A DNA stretch of 53,990 bases from Sulfurovum sp. (GTDB lineage Bacteria; Campylobacterota; Campylobacteria; Campylobacterales; Sulfurovaceae), in assembly GCA_012329065.1 (NCBI GenBank), contig JAAXPZ010000029.1, forward strand, positions 1 to 53,990, given 5' to 3'. Under the pieces are notes generated by a model. The model saw only the letters and a program-made list of their open reading frames with translations. It searched no databases and had not been told where the DNA came from. The position numbers were made by a program, and so were the translations under genes. Positions 17,628 to 26,842 of this stretch are shown here, piece after piece. Numbering within the stretch: position 1 is the stretch's first letter; every line of letters starts with the position of its first letter.

Positions 17628-18989
17628 ATGTTTGACACCATTACAGACAGCTTCAAAAATGCCATAGGTAAAATCCGTTTTCATGATGATGAAAAGGCAC
17701 TCAAAAAAGCGACAACAGAGCTCAAGAAGTCACTTCTAAAATCTGATGTACACCACAAAGTTGTAAAAGAGCTTATCAAAACAATAGAGCTTGAAACCAA
17801 AAAGAATGGTATAGGTAAAGATAACTTTTTAGCAGCACTACAGCATGAGCTGACTCGCATTCTCACTGCAGAAGGAAATCAGGGTTTTGTGTTTGTCTCT
17901 AGACCACCTACGGTTGTGTTGATGACTGGGCTCCAAGGATCAGGAAAGACAACAACAACAGGCAAACTCGCCTATATGTTAAAAGAGCAAAAGAAAAAGA
18001 AGGTGCTTATAGCAGCAGCAGATCTACAAAGGCTAGCAGCCGTAGAGCAGCTGAGGCAGATATGTGCAGATATAGAGGTTGATCTTATAGCAGATGAGGA
18101 TAGCTCGCCAGATGAGATTGCCAAGAAAGCTCTTGAGAAAGCCAGAGATGAGATGTATGATGTCTTGCTTATAGATACGGCTGGACGACTTGCTATTGAC
18201 GAGCAGTTGATGGGTGAGCTAGAACGCATCAAGGATGTAGCCAGACCTGATGAAATCTTTTATGTGGCAGATGCGATGACAGGAATGGATGCAGTACGCA
18301 CAGCTACAACATTTAAGGAAAAAATTGGTATCACTGGTGTGGTGCTTTCAAAATTTGATGGAGACAGTAAGGGTGGAGTAGCACTTGGCATCTCACATCA
18401 GGTAGGTGTGCCACTTAGATTTATAGGTAGTGGTGAGAAAATGCCAGACTTGGAAGTCTTTATTCCAGAGAGAATCACCAACCGTCTCATGGGTGCAGGA
18501 GATATAGAGGGACTTGCTGAAAAAACATCTGCTATCATTGATGAAAAAACTGCTAAAAGAGTTGCAAGTAAGATCAAAAAAGGACAGTTTAACTATAATG
18601 ACTTCCTAGAGCAGATGGAACAGATGAAAAAATTGGGCTCCATGAAGTCCATTATGGGGATGATTCCTGGTATGGGCAATATGGCAAAACAGATAGGTGA
18701 TATGGATTTGGAAAATTCCAGTGAGATGAAAGCAATTAAATCAATGATCGGCTCTATGACCAAAAAAGAAAGAGAAAATCCAGACCTGCTAAATAATACT
18801 CGAAAACGCCGTATAGCAGCAGGTGCAGGACTAGAGTCTATGCAGGTGAATCGTGTACTAAAGCAGTTTAAGAATGCAGCCAAGATGGCTAAAAAGATGT
18901 CCAGCAAAGGTGGCATGAAAGAGATGCAGAAAATGATGGGTCAGATGAGCGACCAAGGCAGCGGAGGCATCCCTGGGTTACCTAGGTAG
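17628..18989 (+). CDS. ffh: Signal recognition particle GTPase Ffh
   Basis: 453 residues; binds signal peptides of nascent membrane proteins with SRP RNA and docks to FtsY. Order: N domain (1-85), G domain with GLQGSGKT (101-108), LLIDTAGRLA and LSKFDGDSKGG, and a Met-rich M domain from about residue 300 (MEQMKKLGSMKSIMGMIPGMG and later MAKKM repeats) that binds the signal peptide and RNA. Normal length and complete. The 4.5S RNA gene was not found in the window. Downstream, the conserved order ffh-rpsP-rimM-trmD-rplS is interrupted by the RCC1 lipoprotein gene. Confidence 0.98.
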   Translation: MFDTITDSFKNAIGKIRFHDDEKALKKATTELKKSLLKSDVHHKVVKELIKTIELETKKNGIGKDNFLAALQHELTRILTAEGNQGFVFVSRPPTVVLMTGLQGSGKTTTTGKLAYMLKEQKKKKVLIAAADLQRLAAVEQLRQICADIEVDLIADEDSSPDEIAKKALEKARDEMYDVLLIDTAGRLAIDEQLMGELERIKDVARPDEIFYVADAMTGMDAVRTATTFKEKIGITGVVLSKFDGDSKGGVALGISHQVGVPLRFIGSGEKMPDLEVFIPERITNRLMGAGDIEGLAEKTSAIIDEKTAKRVASKIKKGQFNYNDFLEQMEQMKKLGSMKSIMGMIPGMGNMAKQIGDMDLENSSEMKAIKSMIGSMTKKERENPDLLNNTRKRRIAAGAGLESMQVNRVLKQFKNAAKMAKKMSSKGGMKEMQKMMGQMSDQGSGGIPGLPR

Positions 18990-19021
18990 TAGACATAACT
19001 TTATATAACTAGGGGGGGGAT

Positions 19022-20422
19022 ATGAAAATCTCACATATATCTTTTATACTGTTTTCTTTGGTCATGTTTTTGGCATGCGGTGAAGATGACAACAAAAGTG
19101 CAGATCAAGAGTTAAAAGCAAAACAGAAAGCCGTTCATATTGATGCGAGAGAGGATGCGTCCACACTTGTACTTGCTGCTATACACATTGGTATTATTGA
19201 TGCAGATATAGACAAAAATAGCTCAAATATCAGTGTAGTAGATTTGGCAAACAAGCTAGAGTGGAATCATATATCACCAAGCAGAAGCCATGCCGCAGGA
19301 ATCAAAAAAGATGGTACTTTATGGGTGTGGAAATTGAGCTCCAAACGCAATGGTACTGTAGATAAAAATAGCTTGATACAAATAGGGATAGAGAAAAATT
19401 GGAATTTTGTTTCGGCAGGATACAGGTATACTATGGCTATCAGCAGTACAGGTGAATTATATGGCTGGGGAGCCAATGCTCATGGTCAACTAGGAGATGG
19501 CACAAAAACAAATCGAGATATGCCAGTTCGCGTAGGTGAGGCATCTAACTGGAGAATAATATCAACAGAATATAGGCACACAATGGCTATCAATAGCAAA
19601 GGTGAATTGTATGGCTGGGGCTATAATGGTTTTGGTCAGCTTGGAGATGGCAACACAACAAACCATAACAAACCCGCTCATGTAGCAAAAGAAAAAAGCT
19701 GGAAATCTGTCCAAGCTGGTACATACCATACTACGGCTATCAGCGGCGATGGGAAAATGTATACATGGGGATATAACCGATATGGCCAGCTTGGCAGCGG
19801 GGATAGCAAAAAAAGTAATTTACCTATCTTGATAGATGATAAAAAAACTTGGCAACAGCTTTCTACAGGTGGTTATCACTCTTTGGCAATAAGCAAAGAC
19901 GGTAAACTATATGGATGGGGACTAAATAAAGCTAGGCAACTAGGTGATGGCAGTAAGTCAAATCGCAAAATACCAGTATTGATCAAAAAAGATATTTTAT
20001 GGAGATCGGTATTGGCAGTGGGGATGCAAAGTATTGCAGTAGATGTAAACGGCAAGATATACAGGATGGGTCACCCTCTAATAAGCCAAAAAATCAACAA
20101 GAAGCAGAGTCAAGTCGCTACACAAGTCAAGAAGAGTATCTTGGTAAAGCGTCCCAAGACAAAAAAAATAATACCTGCAAAGCAAGCTATCATAAAGCAA
20201 GAGCCTATAAAAAAACTAACAAGCTTATCGGTCAAAAAGAGCAATATCGGCAACAATGCAGTAAAAGTATCTGGAGAATATGAGAGTATTTCGTTTAGTC
20301 ATTGGGGATATGATGTTTTATATGAAAAAGATATAGAAGCTAAAATACAGTTTGAAAGATATTTGCCATTAGAATACGATGGAGTGTCCGAACTATCCAT
20401 AAAACTTTCTCAGCGACAGTAA
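19022..20422 (+). CDS. RCC1-repeat (beta-propeller) lipoprotein
   Basis: 466 residues from ATG 19022, preceded by a G-rich run (AGGGGGGGA). The N-terminus is a signal with a lipobox-like FLAC, Cys19. From about residue 95 to 350 there are about five ~50-residue repeats with the RCC1 core GELYGWG-x-N-x-x-GQLGDG (for example at bases 19451-19500, 19601-19650 and 19751-19800), predicting a beta-propeller outside the inner membrane. The last ~110 residues are Lys-rich then a short hydrophilic tail. RCC1-like propellers usually mediate protein binding; the partner is unknown. It is inserted between ffh and the ribosomal operon and ends 20 bases before the rpsP promoter. Confidence 0.88.
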   Translation: MKISHISFILFSLVMFLACGEDDNKSADQELKAKQKAVHIDAREDASTLVLAAIHIGIIDADIDKNSSNISVVDLANKLEWNHISPSRSHAAGIKKDGTLWVWKLSSKRNGTVDKNSLIQIGIEKNWNFVSAGYRYTMAISSTGELYGWGANAHGQLGDGTKTNRDMPVRVGEASNWRIISTEYRHTMAINSKGELYGWGYNGFGQLGDGNTTNHNKPAHVAKEKSWKSVQAGTYHTTAISGDGKMYTWGYNRYGQLGSGDSKKSNLPILIDDKKTWQQLSTGGYHSLAISKDGKLYGWGLNKARQLGDGSKSNRKIPVLIKKDILWRSVLAVGMQSIAVDVNGKIYRMGHPLISQKINKKQSQVATQVKKSILVKRPKTKKIIPAKQAIIKQEPIKKLTSLSVKKSNIGNNAVKVSGEYESISFSHWGYDVLYEKDIEAKIQFERYLPLEYDGVSELSIKLSQRQ

Positions 20423-20441
20423 GCATTTATAAACATTATGC

Positions 20442-20447
20442 TAAAAT
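20442..20447 (+). promoter_or_regulatory. Putative -10 box of the rpsP operon
   Basis: TAAAAT preceded by TTATGC. It would start a transcript near 20455 with a leader of about 158 bases before rpsP. Confidence 0.5.
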
Positions 20448-20529
20448 CGCGTTCCTAAAAGTATTGATGAGTGCTTAAACTTGTTTAGCCGACATTTCAT
20501 TAGTGGTAGTTGTCAGTACTTATCGTAGT

Positions 20530-20584
20530 CCTCAGCGGATGGCTCACACGGATAGCCGTGTTTTCTGAAGCCTTTCCCGCTAGG
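20530..20584 (+). ncRNA. Structured leader RNA upstream of rpsP
   Basis: Three nested helices can be drawn by eye. The outer stem pairs 20530-20538 (CCTCAGCGG) with 20577-20584 (CCGCTAGG), eight pairs with one bulged C. The middle stem pairs GGCT 20541-20544 with AGCC 20569-20572. The inner hairpin pairs ACACGG 20546-20551 with CCGTGT 20556-20561 around an ATAG loop. The element ends just before the rpsP ribosome site (AAGGA, 20601-20605). GGCT 20541-20544 can also pair with AGCC 20554-20557, giving a competing fold. It could be a ribosomal-protein autoregulatory leader. No known Rfam family is recognised. Confidence 0.5.
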
Positions 20585-20612
20585 TAAAATAAAGCAATAT
20601 AAGGAAAATAGC

Positions 20613-20840
20613 ATGACAATGATCAGAATGGCAAGAATGGGTAGAAAAAAGAAACCATTTTATAGAATAGTGGTAACAGACAGTAGAAAAAGAAGAGATA
20701 GTGGATGGATCGAGACTATAGGTCACTATAACCCAGTATCAGCCAACAAGGACTTGACGCTTGATGAAGAAAGATTGAACTATTGGTTGGGTGTTGGTGC
20801 ACAAATGAGCCCAACAATCAAAAGACTAGCCAAAAGATAA
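20613..20840 (+). CDS. rpsP: 30S ribosomal protein S16
   Basis: 75 residues, normal for S16. Seen: the N-terminal [18 protein letters not shown] core and [19 protein letters not shown] small-subunit assembly protein. Start ATG 20613, eight bases after AAGGA. First gene of the tightly packed rpsP-khpA-rimM-trmD-rplS operon (gaps of 4 and 3 bases, then overlaps), with the structured leader described at 20530-20584. Confidence 0.98.
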   Translation: MTMIRMARMGRKKKPFYRIVVTDSRKRRDSGWIETIGHYNPVSANKDLTLDEERLNYWLGVGAQMSPTIKRLAKR

Positions 20841-20844
20841 GCTA

Positions 20845-21087
20845 ATGGCAAAAGATTTTGTGCTCGCTTATGCTAGAATGATTGTCAAATATCCTGATGC
20901 TGTCTCTGTGGAGATTTTAGCTCTTGATGAGTCAACAGAAGAGATTACAATATATGCTGACCCAGAAGATGTAGGCAAGCTAATAGGTAAAGAGGGACGC
21001 ATGATAAATGCGATCAAAACGGTTATATCGGGCTGTAAGGCAAAGTATGGCAAAAGCTACAGAGTAAATGTCAAAGCTAAGACCTAA
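20845..21087 (+). CDS. khpA: KH-domain RNA-binding protein KhpA
   Basis: 80 residues, a single KH domain with the RNA-contacting loop VGKLIGKEGRMINAIKTVI (about residues 45-64). Homologues (KhpA/YlqC) act with KhpB as an RNA chaperone pair in several bacteria; in this operon the protein sits between S16 and RimM, the usual place. Starts four bases after rpsP. Confidence 0.93.
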   Translation: MAKDFVLAYARMIVKYPDAVSVEILALDESTEEITIYADPEDVGKLIGKEGRMINAIKTVISGCKAKYGKSYRVNVKAKT

Positions 21088-21090
21088 ACA

Positions 21091-21618
21091 ATGAAAAATG
21101 AGCAATTTTTCATCGCTCAAATAGGTCGCACGATCGGATTGTATGGTGATTTAAAACTTCATCTTCATACAGATTTTCCAGAACAGTTCAAAGTCGGAGC
21201 TATGCTCCAAAGTGATAAAGAAAAACTAGAGATAGAATCTTACAATCCTACTAGAGGGATGATTCGATTTATAGGGTATTCCTCTATAGAATCAGCAAAA
21301 ATACTCACCAATACTAAGCTTTATAGTACGATAGATCAGACCAAAGAAAATTGTTCTTTGAGTAAAGGTCAACACTTTTGGTTCGATATTATAGGACTAG
21401 ATATTTACGAGAATGAAGAGCAGATTGGTACAGTAGAGGACATAGATCGCATGCTTGAGATTGACTACCTGCTGATCAAAACTGATAGTAAACTTGTGGA
21501 TGAGGGGCATGCCAAGGACTTTTTGCTACCCTATATCCCTAGATATATCATCTCTGTGGACAAAGAAAGCAAAAAGATTTATGTTGTTGACGCAAAAGAT
21601 ATACTAGAAGCAAGTTGA
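21091..21618 (+). CDS. rimM: Ribosome maturation factor RimM
   Basis: 175 residues. Helps 16S rRNA processing and head assembly of the 30S subunit and binds S19. Seen: [24 protein letters not shown] at the N-terminus and the PRC-barrel segment [20 protein letters not shown], ending with [13 protein letters not shown]. Starts three bases after khpA; its TGA stop overlaps the trmD ATG (TGATG). Confidence 0.95.
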   Translation: MKNEQFFIAQIGRTIGLYGDLKLHLHTDFPEQFKVGAMLQSDKEKLEIESYNPTRGMIRFIGYSSIESAKILTNTKLYSTIDQTKENCSLSKGQHFWFDIIGLDIYENEEQIGTVEDIDRMLEIDYLLIKTDSKLVDEGHAKDFLLPYIPRYIISVDKESKKIYVVDAKDILEAS

Positions 21619-22316
21619 TGCACTTTTCTTTTGTCACACTATTTCCTCATATTGTCAAAGGCTACTTTTCTGATTCTATTTTAAGTCGTGCAATTAAAGA
21701 AAAGAAAATATTTATTGATTTTTATAACCCTAGAGACCTGACAGCAAATAAACATCTCAAAGTAGACGAGCCAATGATAGGTGGTGGTGCTGGTATGTTG
21801 ATGACTCAACAACCTCTTGATGATACCCTTATGAGTATTAAAAGGCAGTCCCATGAAGCCTATGTATTGTTTCTCACTCCTGTTGGCAAGCCATTTAAGC
21901 AGCATGATGCCAAAAGGTTGTCATCTAAAAAGCACATTGTGTTAGTAAGTGGTCGTTATGAGGGGATAGACGAGAGAGTGATAGAGCAACATGCAGATGA
22001 GCTTTTCTCTGTGGGTGACTTTATATTGACAGGTGGAGAACTACCTTCTATGATGTTGTGCGATGCTATATCTCGTAATGTATCAGGAGTGCTTGGAAAT
22101 AGTGATTCTCTAGTAATGGAAAGCTTTGAGAGCAGGTTGCTTGAGAGCCCGTCTTTTACGAAGCCCAGCAGTTATAAGGGCATTTCTGTCGTTTCAGAGT
22201 TTTTAAAGGGAAATCATAGTAAAATCGCAGACTTAAAAAACTGGATGTCTTTGTGTAAGACAAAGTATTTCAGACCCGACTTATATGTAAAAGCAAAGGC
22301 AAATAATGAAAAATAA
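21618..22316 (+). CDS. trmD: tRNA (guanine-37 N1)-methyltransferase
   Basis: 232 residues from ATG 21618, which overlaps the rimM stop; a TTG one codon earlier is less likely. Methylates G37 of tRNAs reading CNN codons with S-adenosylmethionine and so prevents frameshifting. SPOUT trefoil-knot motifs seen: [25 protein letters not shown] and [17 protein letters not shown]. Overlaps rplS by 11 bases. Confidence 0.97.
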   Translation: MHFSFVTLFPHIVKGYFSDSILSRAIKEKKIFIDFYNPRDLTANKHLKVDEPMIGGGAGMLMTQQPLDDTLMSIKRQSHEAYVLFLTPVGKPFKQHDAKRLSSKKHIVLVSGRYEGIDERVIEQHADELFSVGDFILTGGELPSMMLCDAISRNVSGVLGNSDSLVMESFESRLLESPSFTKPSSYKGISVVSEFLKGNHSKIADLKNWMSLCKTKYFRPDLYVKAKANNEK

Positions 22317-22665
22317 ATACATAGAGAGCTTTGAAAAAACTCAACTAGAGAGTAAAACTATCCCTGAGTTTAGAGCTGGAGATACGCTAAGAGTAGCTGT
22401 AACGATCAAAGAAGGTAGCAAGACTAGAGTTCAGAACTTTGAGGGTGTCTGTATCGCAATCAGAGGCGAGGGCACTGGTAGAACTTTTAATGTTAGAAAG
22501 ATAGGTGCCAACAGTGTAGGTGTAGAGAGAGTTTTTCCACTATACTCAGACAGTATTAATGAGATTACAGTCCTCAGAAGAGGTAAAGTAAGAAGAGCCA
22601 AACTATTTTATCTTCGAGATAGAAAAGGCAAGGCCGCTCGTATCAAAGAGCTACGCCGAAAATAG
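22306..22665 (+). CDS. rplS: 50S ribosomal protein L19
   Basis: 119 residues, normal for L19, found at the 30S-50S interface. Seen: [32 protein letters not shown], and [16 protein letters not shown], ending with [25 protein letters not shown]. Last gene of the operon; starts inside trmD. The 124 bases that follow hold a perfect palindrome GTTGTGCACAAC (22697-22708) and a TATAAT (22749-22754), probably the promoter of the next gene. Confidence 0.98.
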   Translation: MKNKYIESFEKTQLESKTIPEFRAGDTLRVAVTIKEGSKTRVQNFEGVCIAIRGEGTGRTFNVRKIGANSVGVERVFPLYSDSINEITVLRRGKVRRAKLFYLRDRKGKAARIKELRRK

Positions 22666-22789
22666 CTCTCTTTCTCAATTGTGCCCATCTTCTTGAGTTG
22701 TGCACAACTATATAAACTCTCAAACTTTATTTCTTTATCTTTTTCTAATATAATTACAATATTTTCTACAGCAAAAACAAAGGCTTAAG

Positions 22790-23377
22790 TTGTCAATTTT
22801 AAACAAAATATTTGCTAGACTACTTTCACTCATCCAATTTATCCTCGTTGTTATTTTTATAGTATTCGAAGAGATTGTATGGGAAAACTTTGCCAGACCA
22901 ATATATAACTTTATTCAAGATTTACAAATATTGCAGTTATTGGAAAAAAAACTAAAAAAAACTAATAGATATTTTATATTGTTACTCTTTGTTATGCTCT
23001 TTGTTGTAGCTGAAGCTACAGGTATCGTTGCTGGTGTTATATTTGTTAAAGGAATGGTAACTCTTGCTATATTTCTTTATGTGCTGAGGATTCCGATAGT
23101 TGCATTTACATTTTGGCTTTTTAGGGTGACAGAGGATAAGCTTTTGTCTTTTGGGTGGCTCAAATATCTATATCTGAAAATACTAGATATATTTGAATGG
23201 GTCAAGTCACGAGACACATACATCAGTATGCTCAGTACGGCAAGAGATTTTAAGATCAAAGTAAAAATATTCACAAAAGAGTTTAGGCAAAAATATATAT
23301 CTGGAGATAGCCCTATAGCAAAACGATTTGCAAAGACATATACCCAACTCAAAAAAATAATACAAAGAGAGGCTTAG
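22790..23377 (+). CDS. Membrane protein, function unknown
   Basis: 195 residues. TTG start at 22790 with AAAGG at 22779-22783. A hydrophobic helix at about residues 10-31, a short amphipathic stretch, then a long hydrophobic region (about 61-112) that probably spans the inner membrane twice. The last ~80 residues are basic and should lie in the cytoplasm (RDTYISMLSTARDFKIKVK, KRFAKTYTQLKKIIQ). No domain name is recognised; similar bitopic proteins are common hypothetical proteins in Campylobacterota. The 3' end overlaps the convergent smpB by four bases. Confidence 0.75.
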   Translation: MSILNKIFARLLSLIQFILVVIFIVFEEIVWENFARPIYNFIQDLQILQLLEKKLKKTNRYFILLLFVMLFVVAEATGIVAGVIFVKGMVTLAIFLYVLRIPIVAFTFWLFRVTEDKLLSFGWLKYLYLKILDIFEWVKSRDTYISMLSTARDFKIKVKIFTKEFRQKYISGDSPIAKRFAKTYTQLKKIIQREA

Positions 23378-23835
23378 TAAGATCTACTTTTTATAGCCTG
23401 TTGTGCTTCTCTGTCTAGGGTTTTGGCTTTAAGGTCAGCTCTTTTATCATGAAGTTTTTTTCCTTTGGCAACAGCAATGCTGACCTTGACCAAATTTCGT
23501 TCATTGAAGTAAAGCATAAGAGGTACCACTGTCAGAGCGTCTTTGTGTATCTTTATATATATTTTTTCTATCTGCTTTTTGTGGAGAAGTAGTTTTCTTG
23601 GTGTCCTACTATCCCTACTGTAGTGTCTATTGGTGGTCTCAAGCTCCGCAATATATGTGTTCATTAGATGCAGTTCACCTTTGATAAATCTACAAAAAGC
23701 ATCACTTAGATTGGCTCTTTTTGCACGAAGAGCTTTGACCTCTGACCCTTGCAAGACGATACCTGCTTCAAATTTCTCAAGTATCTCATAGTCGTGTCTA
23801 GCTTTTTTGTTCTGCACTATAAGATTGATTGCCAT
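23374..23835 (-). CDS. smpB: SsrA-binding protein SmpB
   Basis: 153 residues. Binds tmRNA and brings it to stalled ribosomes in trans-translation. Seen: NKKARHDYEILEKFEAGIVLQGSEVKALRAKRANLSDAF, the standard N-terminal OB core (quoted here only for its pattern), MNTYIAELETTN and the basic tail around KLHDKRADLKAKTLDREAQQ. The tmRNA gene ssrA itself is not in the window. Divergent from sppA. Confidence 0.97.
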   Translation of the reverse strand: MAINLIVQNKKARHDYEILEKFEAGIVLQGSEVKALRAKRANLSDAFCRFIKGELHLMNTYIAELETTNRHYSRDSRTPRKLLLHKKQIEKIYIKIHKDALTVVPLMLYFNERNLVKVSIAVAKGKKLHDKRADLKAKTLDREAQQAIKSRSY

Positions 23836-23898
23836 TTATCCAAACCTTCTGTTAATACTTTTTTGTCATTATATCACAAACTATTATGAAGGTTGCAG

Positions 23899-24810
23899 AT
23901 GGAAAATGACATAAAAGATTACAAGATCAAAGCTCTCAAAAGAGAAATACTTATAAATAACCTCAAAGCTTGGATAGTAGGCATTATATTGATAGCCCAA
24001 ATCATATTTATAGGAGCCTTGTTCGCAAAGAGTGGATACTTTGGTAGCAAGACTTCTGCCTCTGACAAGAAGGTTGGAGTGCTAAGATATAACAAGACCG
24101 TAACTGAAGAATTTACGACTAAGATCATGGAAAAAATGGACAAATTAAGAAACGATAAAAGCTATAAGGAGATACTATTTATCATGGGTTCACCTGGAGG
24201 CTCTCCTACGGCCAGTGAAGAGCTTTCGGAATATCTGAAGGCATATCAAAAAGATAAAAACATTACTATGTATGTAGAATCCATAGCAGCAAGCGGTGGA
24301 TACTATATCGCCTCTGCCATCAAGCCTTTGGTTGCCAACAAGAATGCCATAGTAGGTTCCATAGGTGTCATTATGCCTCATTACAACCTAGGAGAGCTTG
24401 CCAAAAAGATAGGAATAGAGGAGGATTATTTGGCAGCAGGAGAGTATAAAAAACCCATATCTGTGTTTGAAAAAATTGATGATGAAAACAGGGAGTACAT
24501 GACCAAACATTTAATTAAGCCTACATATGAAAACTTTATAAATGCGGTTGCGAGTAACAGGGGGATCAAGAGAGATAAGTTATTACCATTTACTGAGGGT
24601 AAGATTTATATTGCAAATGCACCTGAGATACAAGGTGTTCTGGTAGATAAAATTTCATCCTTGTATAAAATCAAAAATGAGCTCCGAGAGAAACATGGTA
24701 AAAATGTACAGTTTGTCAAAATAGAAACTGAAAAAAAGTTTCCATTTTTACCTGAAGTCAAACTTTCTCTAGACATAGAGGCACTCAAGACAGGATTTGG
24801 TCTGAAATAA
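23899..24810 (+). CDS. sppA: Signal peptide peptidase SppA (short form)
   Basis: 303 residues from ATG 23899 with GAAGG at 23888-23892. Type II inner-membrane serine protease that degrades released signal peptides, facing the periplasm. One transmembrane helix at about residues 20-45. Catalytic Ser132 in ESIAASGGYYIASA and the general base Lys184 in GEYKKP, the SppA Ser/Lys dyad (S49 family). Half the length of E. coli SppA, matching the single-domain form usual outside the Enterobacteriaceae. The Ig-like lipoprotein gene follows after 59 bases. Confidence 0.94.
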   Translation: MENDIKDYKIKALKREILINNLKAWIVGIILIAQIIFIGALFAKSGYFGSKTSASDKKVGVLRYNKTVTEEFTTKIMEKMDKLRNDKSYKEILFIMGSPGGSPTASEELSEYLKAYQKDKNITMYVESIAASGGYYIASAIKPLVANKNAIVGSIGVIMPHYNLGELAKKIGIEEDYLAAGEYKKPISVFEKIDDENREYMTKHLIKPTYENFINAVASNRGIKRDKLLPFTEGKIYIANAPEIQGVLVDKISSLYKIKNELREKHGKNVQFVKIETEKKFPFLPEVKLSLDIEALKTGFGLK

Positions 24811-24869
24811 GCAGAAATTAATTTCTACAAGATAAAATTAACTATTATATTTTTAGGGAGACAATTGGG

Positions 24870-25238
24870 ATGCGAAGAGTATGGCAGATAGTTTTTATCA
24901 GTACACTAGCACTATTTTTAACGGCATGTTTTGATTTGGTAGCACAGAGTAAGCATATTCAAGTGGAAAAAAACAGTGTTGAAAACCCAATTGTGCTAGG
25001 TCCTACTTCTGAGCAAAGTGATGGCGTAGTGATTTACACAATAGTGACTCAGCCGTCTCATGGTGCACTAGATGGGGAGGCTCCACTTTTAACATATACT
25101 CCAGATACGGATTATGTGGGAAAGGACAAATTCACCTTTAAGCTAGGTGATGGCGAAAAAGAATCCAATATAGCAACAATTTCGATAAGTATAGTAGATA
25201 CCGAAGTAGAGGAAGAAAACAATAACACTTCTATGTAG
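24870..25238 (+). CDS. Small lipoprotein with Ig-like (cadherin-type) domain
   Basis: 122 residues from ATG 24870 with GGGAG at 24856-24860. Signal with lipobox LTAC (Cys20). Residues about 35-110 form one Ig-like repeat of the type seen in bacterial cadherin-like proteins: VVIYTIVTQPSHGALDG, LLTYTPDTDYVGKDKFTFKLGDG, ATISISIVD. The acidic C-terminus (EVEEENNN) is low in complexity. Likely a surface or periplasmic binding protein, partner unknown. Its end overlaps the convergent ispE by eight bases. Confidence 0.82.
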   Translation: MRRVWQIVFISTLALFLTACFDLVAQSKHIQVEKNSVENPIVLGPTSEQSDGVVIYTIVTQPSHGALDGEAPLLTYTPDTDYVGKDKFTFKLGDGEKESNIATISISIVDTEVEEENNNTSM

Positions 25239-26001
25239 AAAGCCTAAAAAAAGTACTTCCGCTTCCAGAAAAAAACCATCCTTTCTTATTTAGTTTTTCT
25301 ATTTCTGGATACGCCACCATAGCGGCTGGATACAAATCGTTTATAACCACGGGATCTACTATTGTGTTCAGAAGAGTCCTAGAGTCTAAATTTTCCCAGC
25401 CAAAAAATGATGCAGGATCTATGCGTTCAAGCAAATACTTTTTAAATACTTTATACACAACAGTGGTATCGCAGGCTATGTCAGGCGTATGTAGCTCTAG
25501 AGACAAAGGCTCTTCATCAAAAGGAGTAACAATCTCTCCGAATCCTTTGACATTAGCAGATGGATAGTTGTAGATAAAAAAGGGTAGATCAGCTCCTACT
25601 TCTGATCCAATTGCTGCTAATGTTTCGGTGTCGATATCTAGTTTACATACTTCATTGACAAGCCGCATAAATGCAGCAGCATCAGAACTGCCTCCTCCAA
25701 GCCCAGCTTGAGTTGGTATCTGTTTGCTAACCACTACTTTGTGATTCATAAAAAAATGTATTAGAATCGGGTTGTTTAGGTATCTATTGAGTGCTATAAA
25801 TGCCTGATAGATAGTGTTGATTTTCCTATCAACCCCATCACAACCCTCTATAGTAAACTGTTCAAACTCTCCAGCTTCAAATGTGATAGTATCATACAAG
25901 TTCTCCACACGCACAAAGCGTGAGAGTAGAGTATGATATCCATCTTGATGACCTGTGATTTTGAGGAATATATTTACTTTTGCATGAGCTTTGATGGTCA
26001 T
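25231..26001 (-). CDS. ispE: 4-diphosphocytidyl-2-C-methyl-D-erythritol kinase
   Basis: 256 residues. ATP-dependent kinase of the MEP isoprenoid pathway. GHMP-kinase motif PTQAGLGGGSSDAAAF (ATP-binding loop) in the first half; AKVNIFLKITG at the N-terminus carries the active-site Lys; FFSGSGSTFF at the C-terminus is the family's third motif. The chain is somewhat short but complete. Its ATG overlaps the truB stop (ATGA), so it is translated from the uvrD-truB-ispE operon. Confidence 0.95.
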   Translation of the reverse strand: MTIKAHAKVNIFLKITGHQDGYHTLLSRFVRVENLYDTITFEAGEFEQFTIEGCDGVDRKINTIYQAFIALNRYLNNPILIHFFMNHKVVVSKQIPTQAGLGGGSSDAAAFMRLVNEVCKLDIDTETLAAIGSEVGADLPFFIYNYPSANVKGFGEIVTPFDEEPLSLELHTPDIACDTTVVYKVFKKYLLERIDPASFFGWENLDSRTLLNTIVDPVVINDLYPAAMVAYPEIEKLNKKGWFFSGSGSTFFRLST

Positions 26002-26834
26002 TTTAGATCCTTATTATATTTTGGTATTCTGTTAAATCTATACTTTACTGCACTGTTTATTATCTCAATAATCGAAAAAAAGTTTAATGTTTCAATAAGA
26101 TACACTCCCGCACTTTTGTTTGTAAAATATTCTATCGATATTTTCTTGCCTAGCTCTAGATACTCTTCATCTCCTGTATAGTTGTTGCGTGGGATTGCTA
26201 GATACTTAAAAGGATCAAGTGCTCTTTCGTCATCAAAATAGAACTTCCCCTCATGAATACGATGCAGACTAGAGAGTGCACAGCTGACCCCAAGTTTGTC
26301 AGCTACGAGTGCCCCCAAGCTTCGTATATATGTACCTTCAGATACTTTGGCTTCAAAGTGTACAAAAGGGTGATTATAGTTGATGAGCTTGATGCTGTAA
26401 ATAGTAGAAACAATGGTTTTTAGCTCTACCACTTGTCCTTTGCGTGCTAGCTCATAAGCCCGTCTACCATTTGTCTTTTTAGCGGAGTATTTGGGTGGGC
26501 GATAAGAGAGTTCTCCAGATAGTGAGTTGAGAGTATTTTTAATCATTTCTATGTTGAATTCTGGTATTTCTTTGATGCTACCTATTTGTTCTATATCAAG
26601 ACTTGGGGAGTCAACTCCTAGCCATAGGGTTGCTTTGTAGCTTTTGGGTGCTTTGTCGAGATATTGAAAGAGTTTGGTGTATTGTCCAGTAGCAACGATG
26701 AGGCATCCTGTGGCAAATGGATCAAGTGTGCCAGAGAAGCCTACTTTTTTAGTATTATACTTACGCTTGATATGACCCATATAGCCGTTTGATGACCTAA
26801 ATATAGGCTTATTTACAACAAATAAACGATTCAA
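25998..26834 (-). CDS. truB: tRNA pseudouridine-55 synthase TruB
   Basis: 278 residues. Makes pseudouridine 55 in the T-loop of tRNAs. The start is TTG (complement at 26832-26834), with AGGAAAG upstream; the N-terminus NRLFVVNKP aligns with the usual TruB start. Catalytic Asp38 in GFSGTLDPFATG; YRPPKYSAKKTNGRRAYELAR is the second signature. Between uvrD and ispE, eight bases after uvrD. Confidence 0.96.
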   Translation of the reverse strand: MNRLFVVNKPIFRSSNGYMGHIKRKYNTKKVGFSGTLDPFATGCLIVATGQYTKLFQYLDKAPKSYKATLWLGVDSPSLDIEQIGSIKEIPEFNIEMIKNTLNSLSGELSYRPPKYSAKKTNGRRAYELARKGQVVELKTIVSTIYSIKLINYNHPFVHFEAKVSEGTYIRSLGALVADKLGVSCALSSLHRIHEGKFYFDDERALDPFKYLAIPRNNYTGDEEYLELGKKISIEYFTNKSAGVYLIETLNFFSIIEIINSAVKYRFNRIPKYNKDLK

Positions 26835-26842
26835 TAACTTTC

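Noticed and set aside
20530-20584. SRP 4.5S RNA or tmRNA upstream of rpsP
   Set aside because: The conserved GGAAGCA-type core of SRP RNA and any tRNA-like ends of tmRNA are absent; a leader element fits better.
22697-22708. Perfect palindrome GTTGTGCACAAC after rplS as an operator or terminator
   Set aside because: No T tract follows and no regulator is linked; a single short palindrome is weak evidence.
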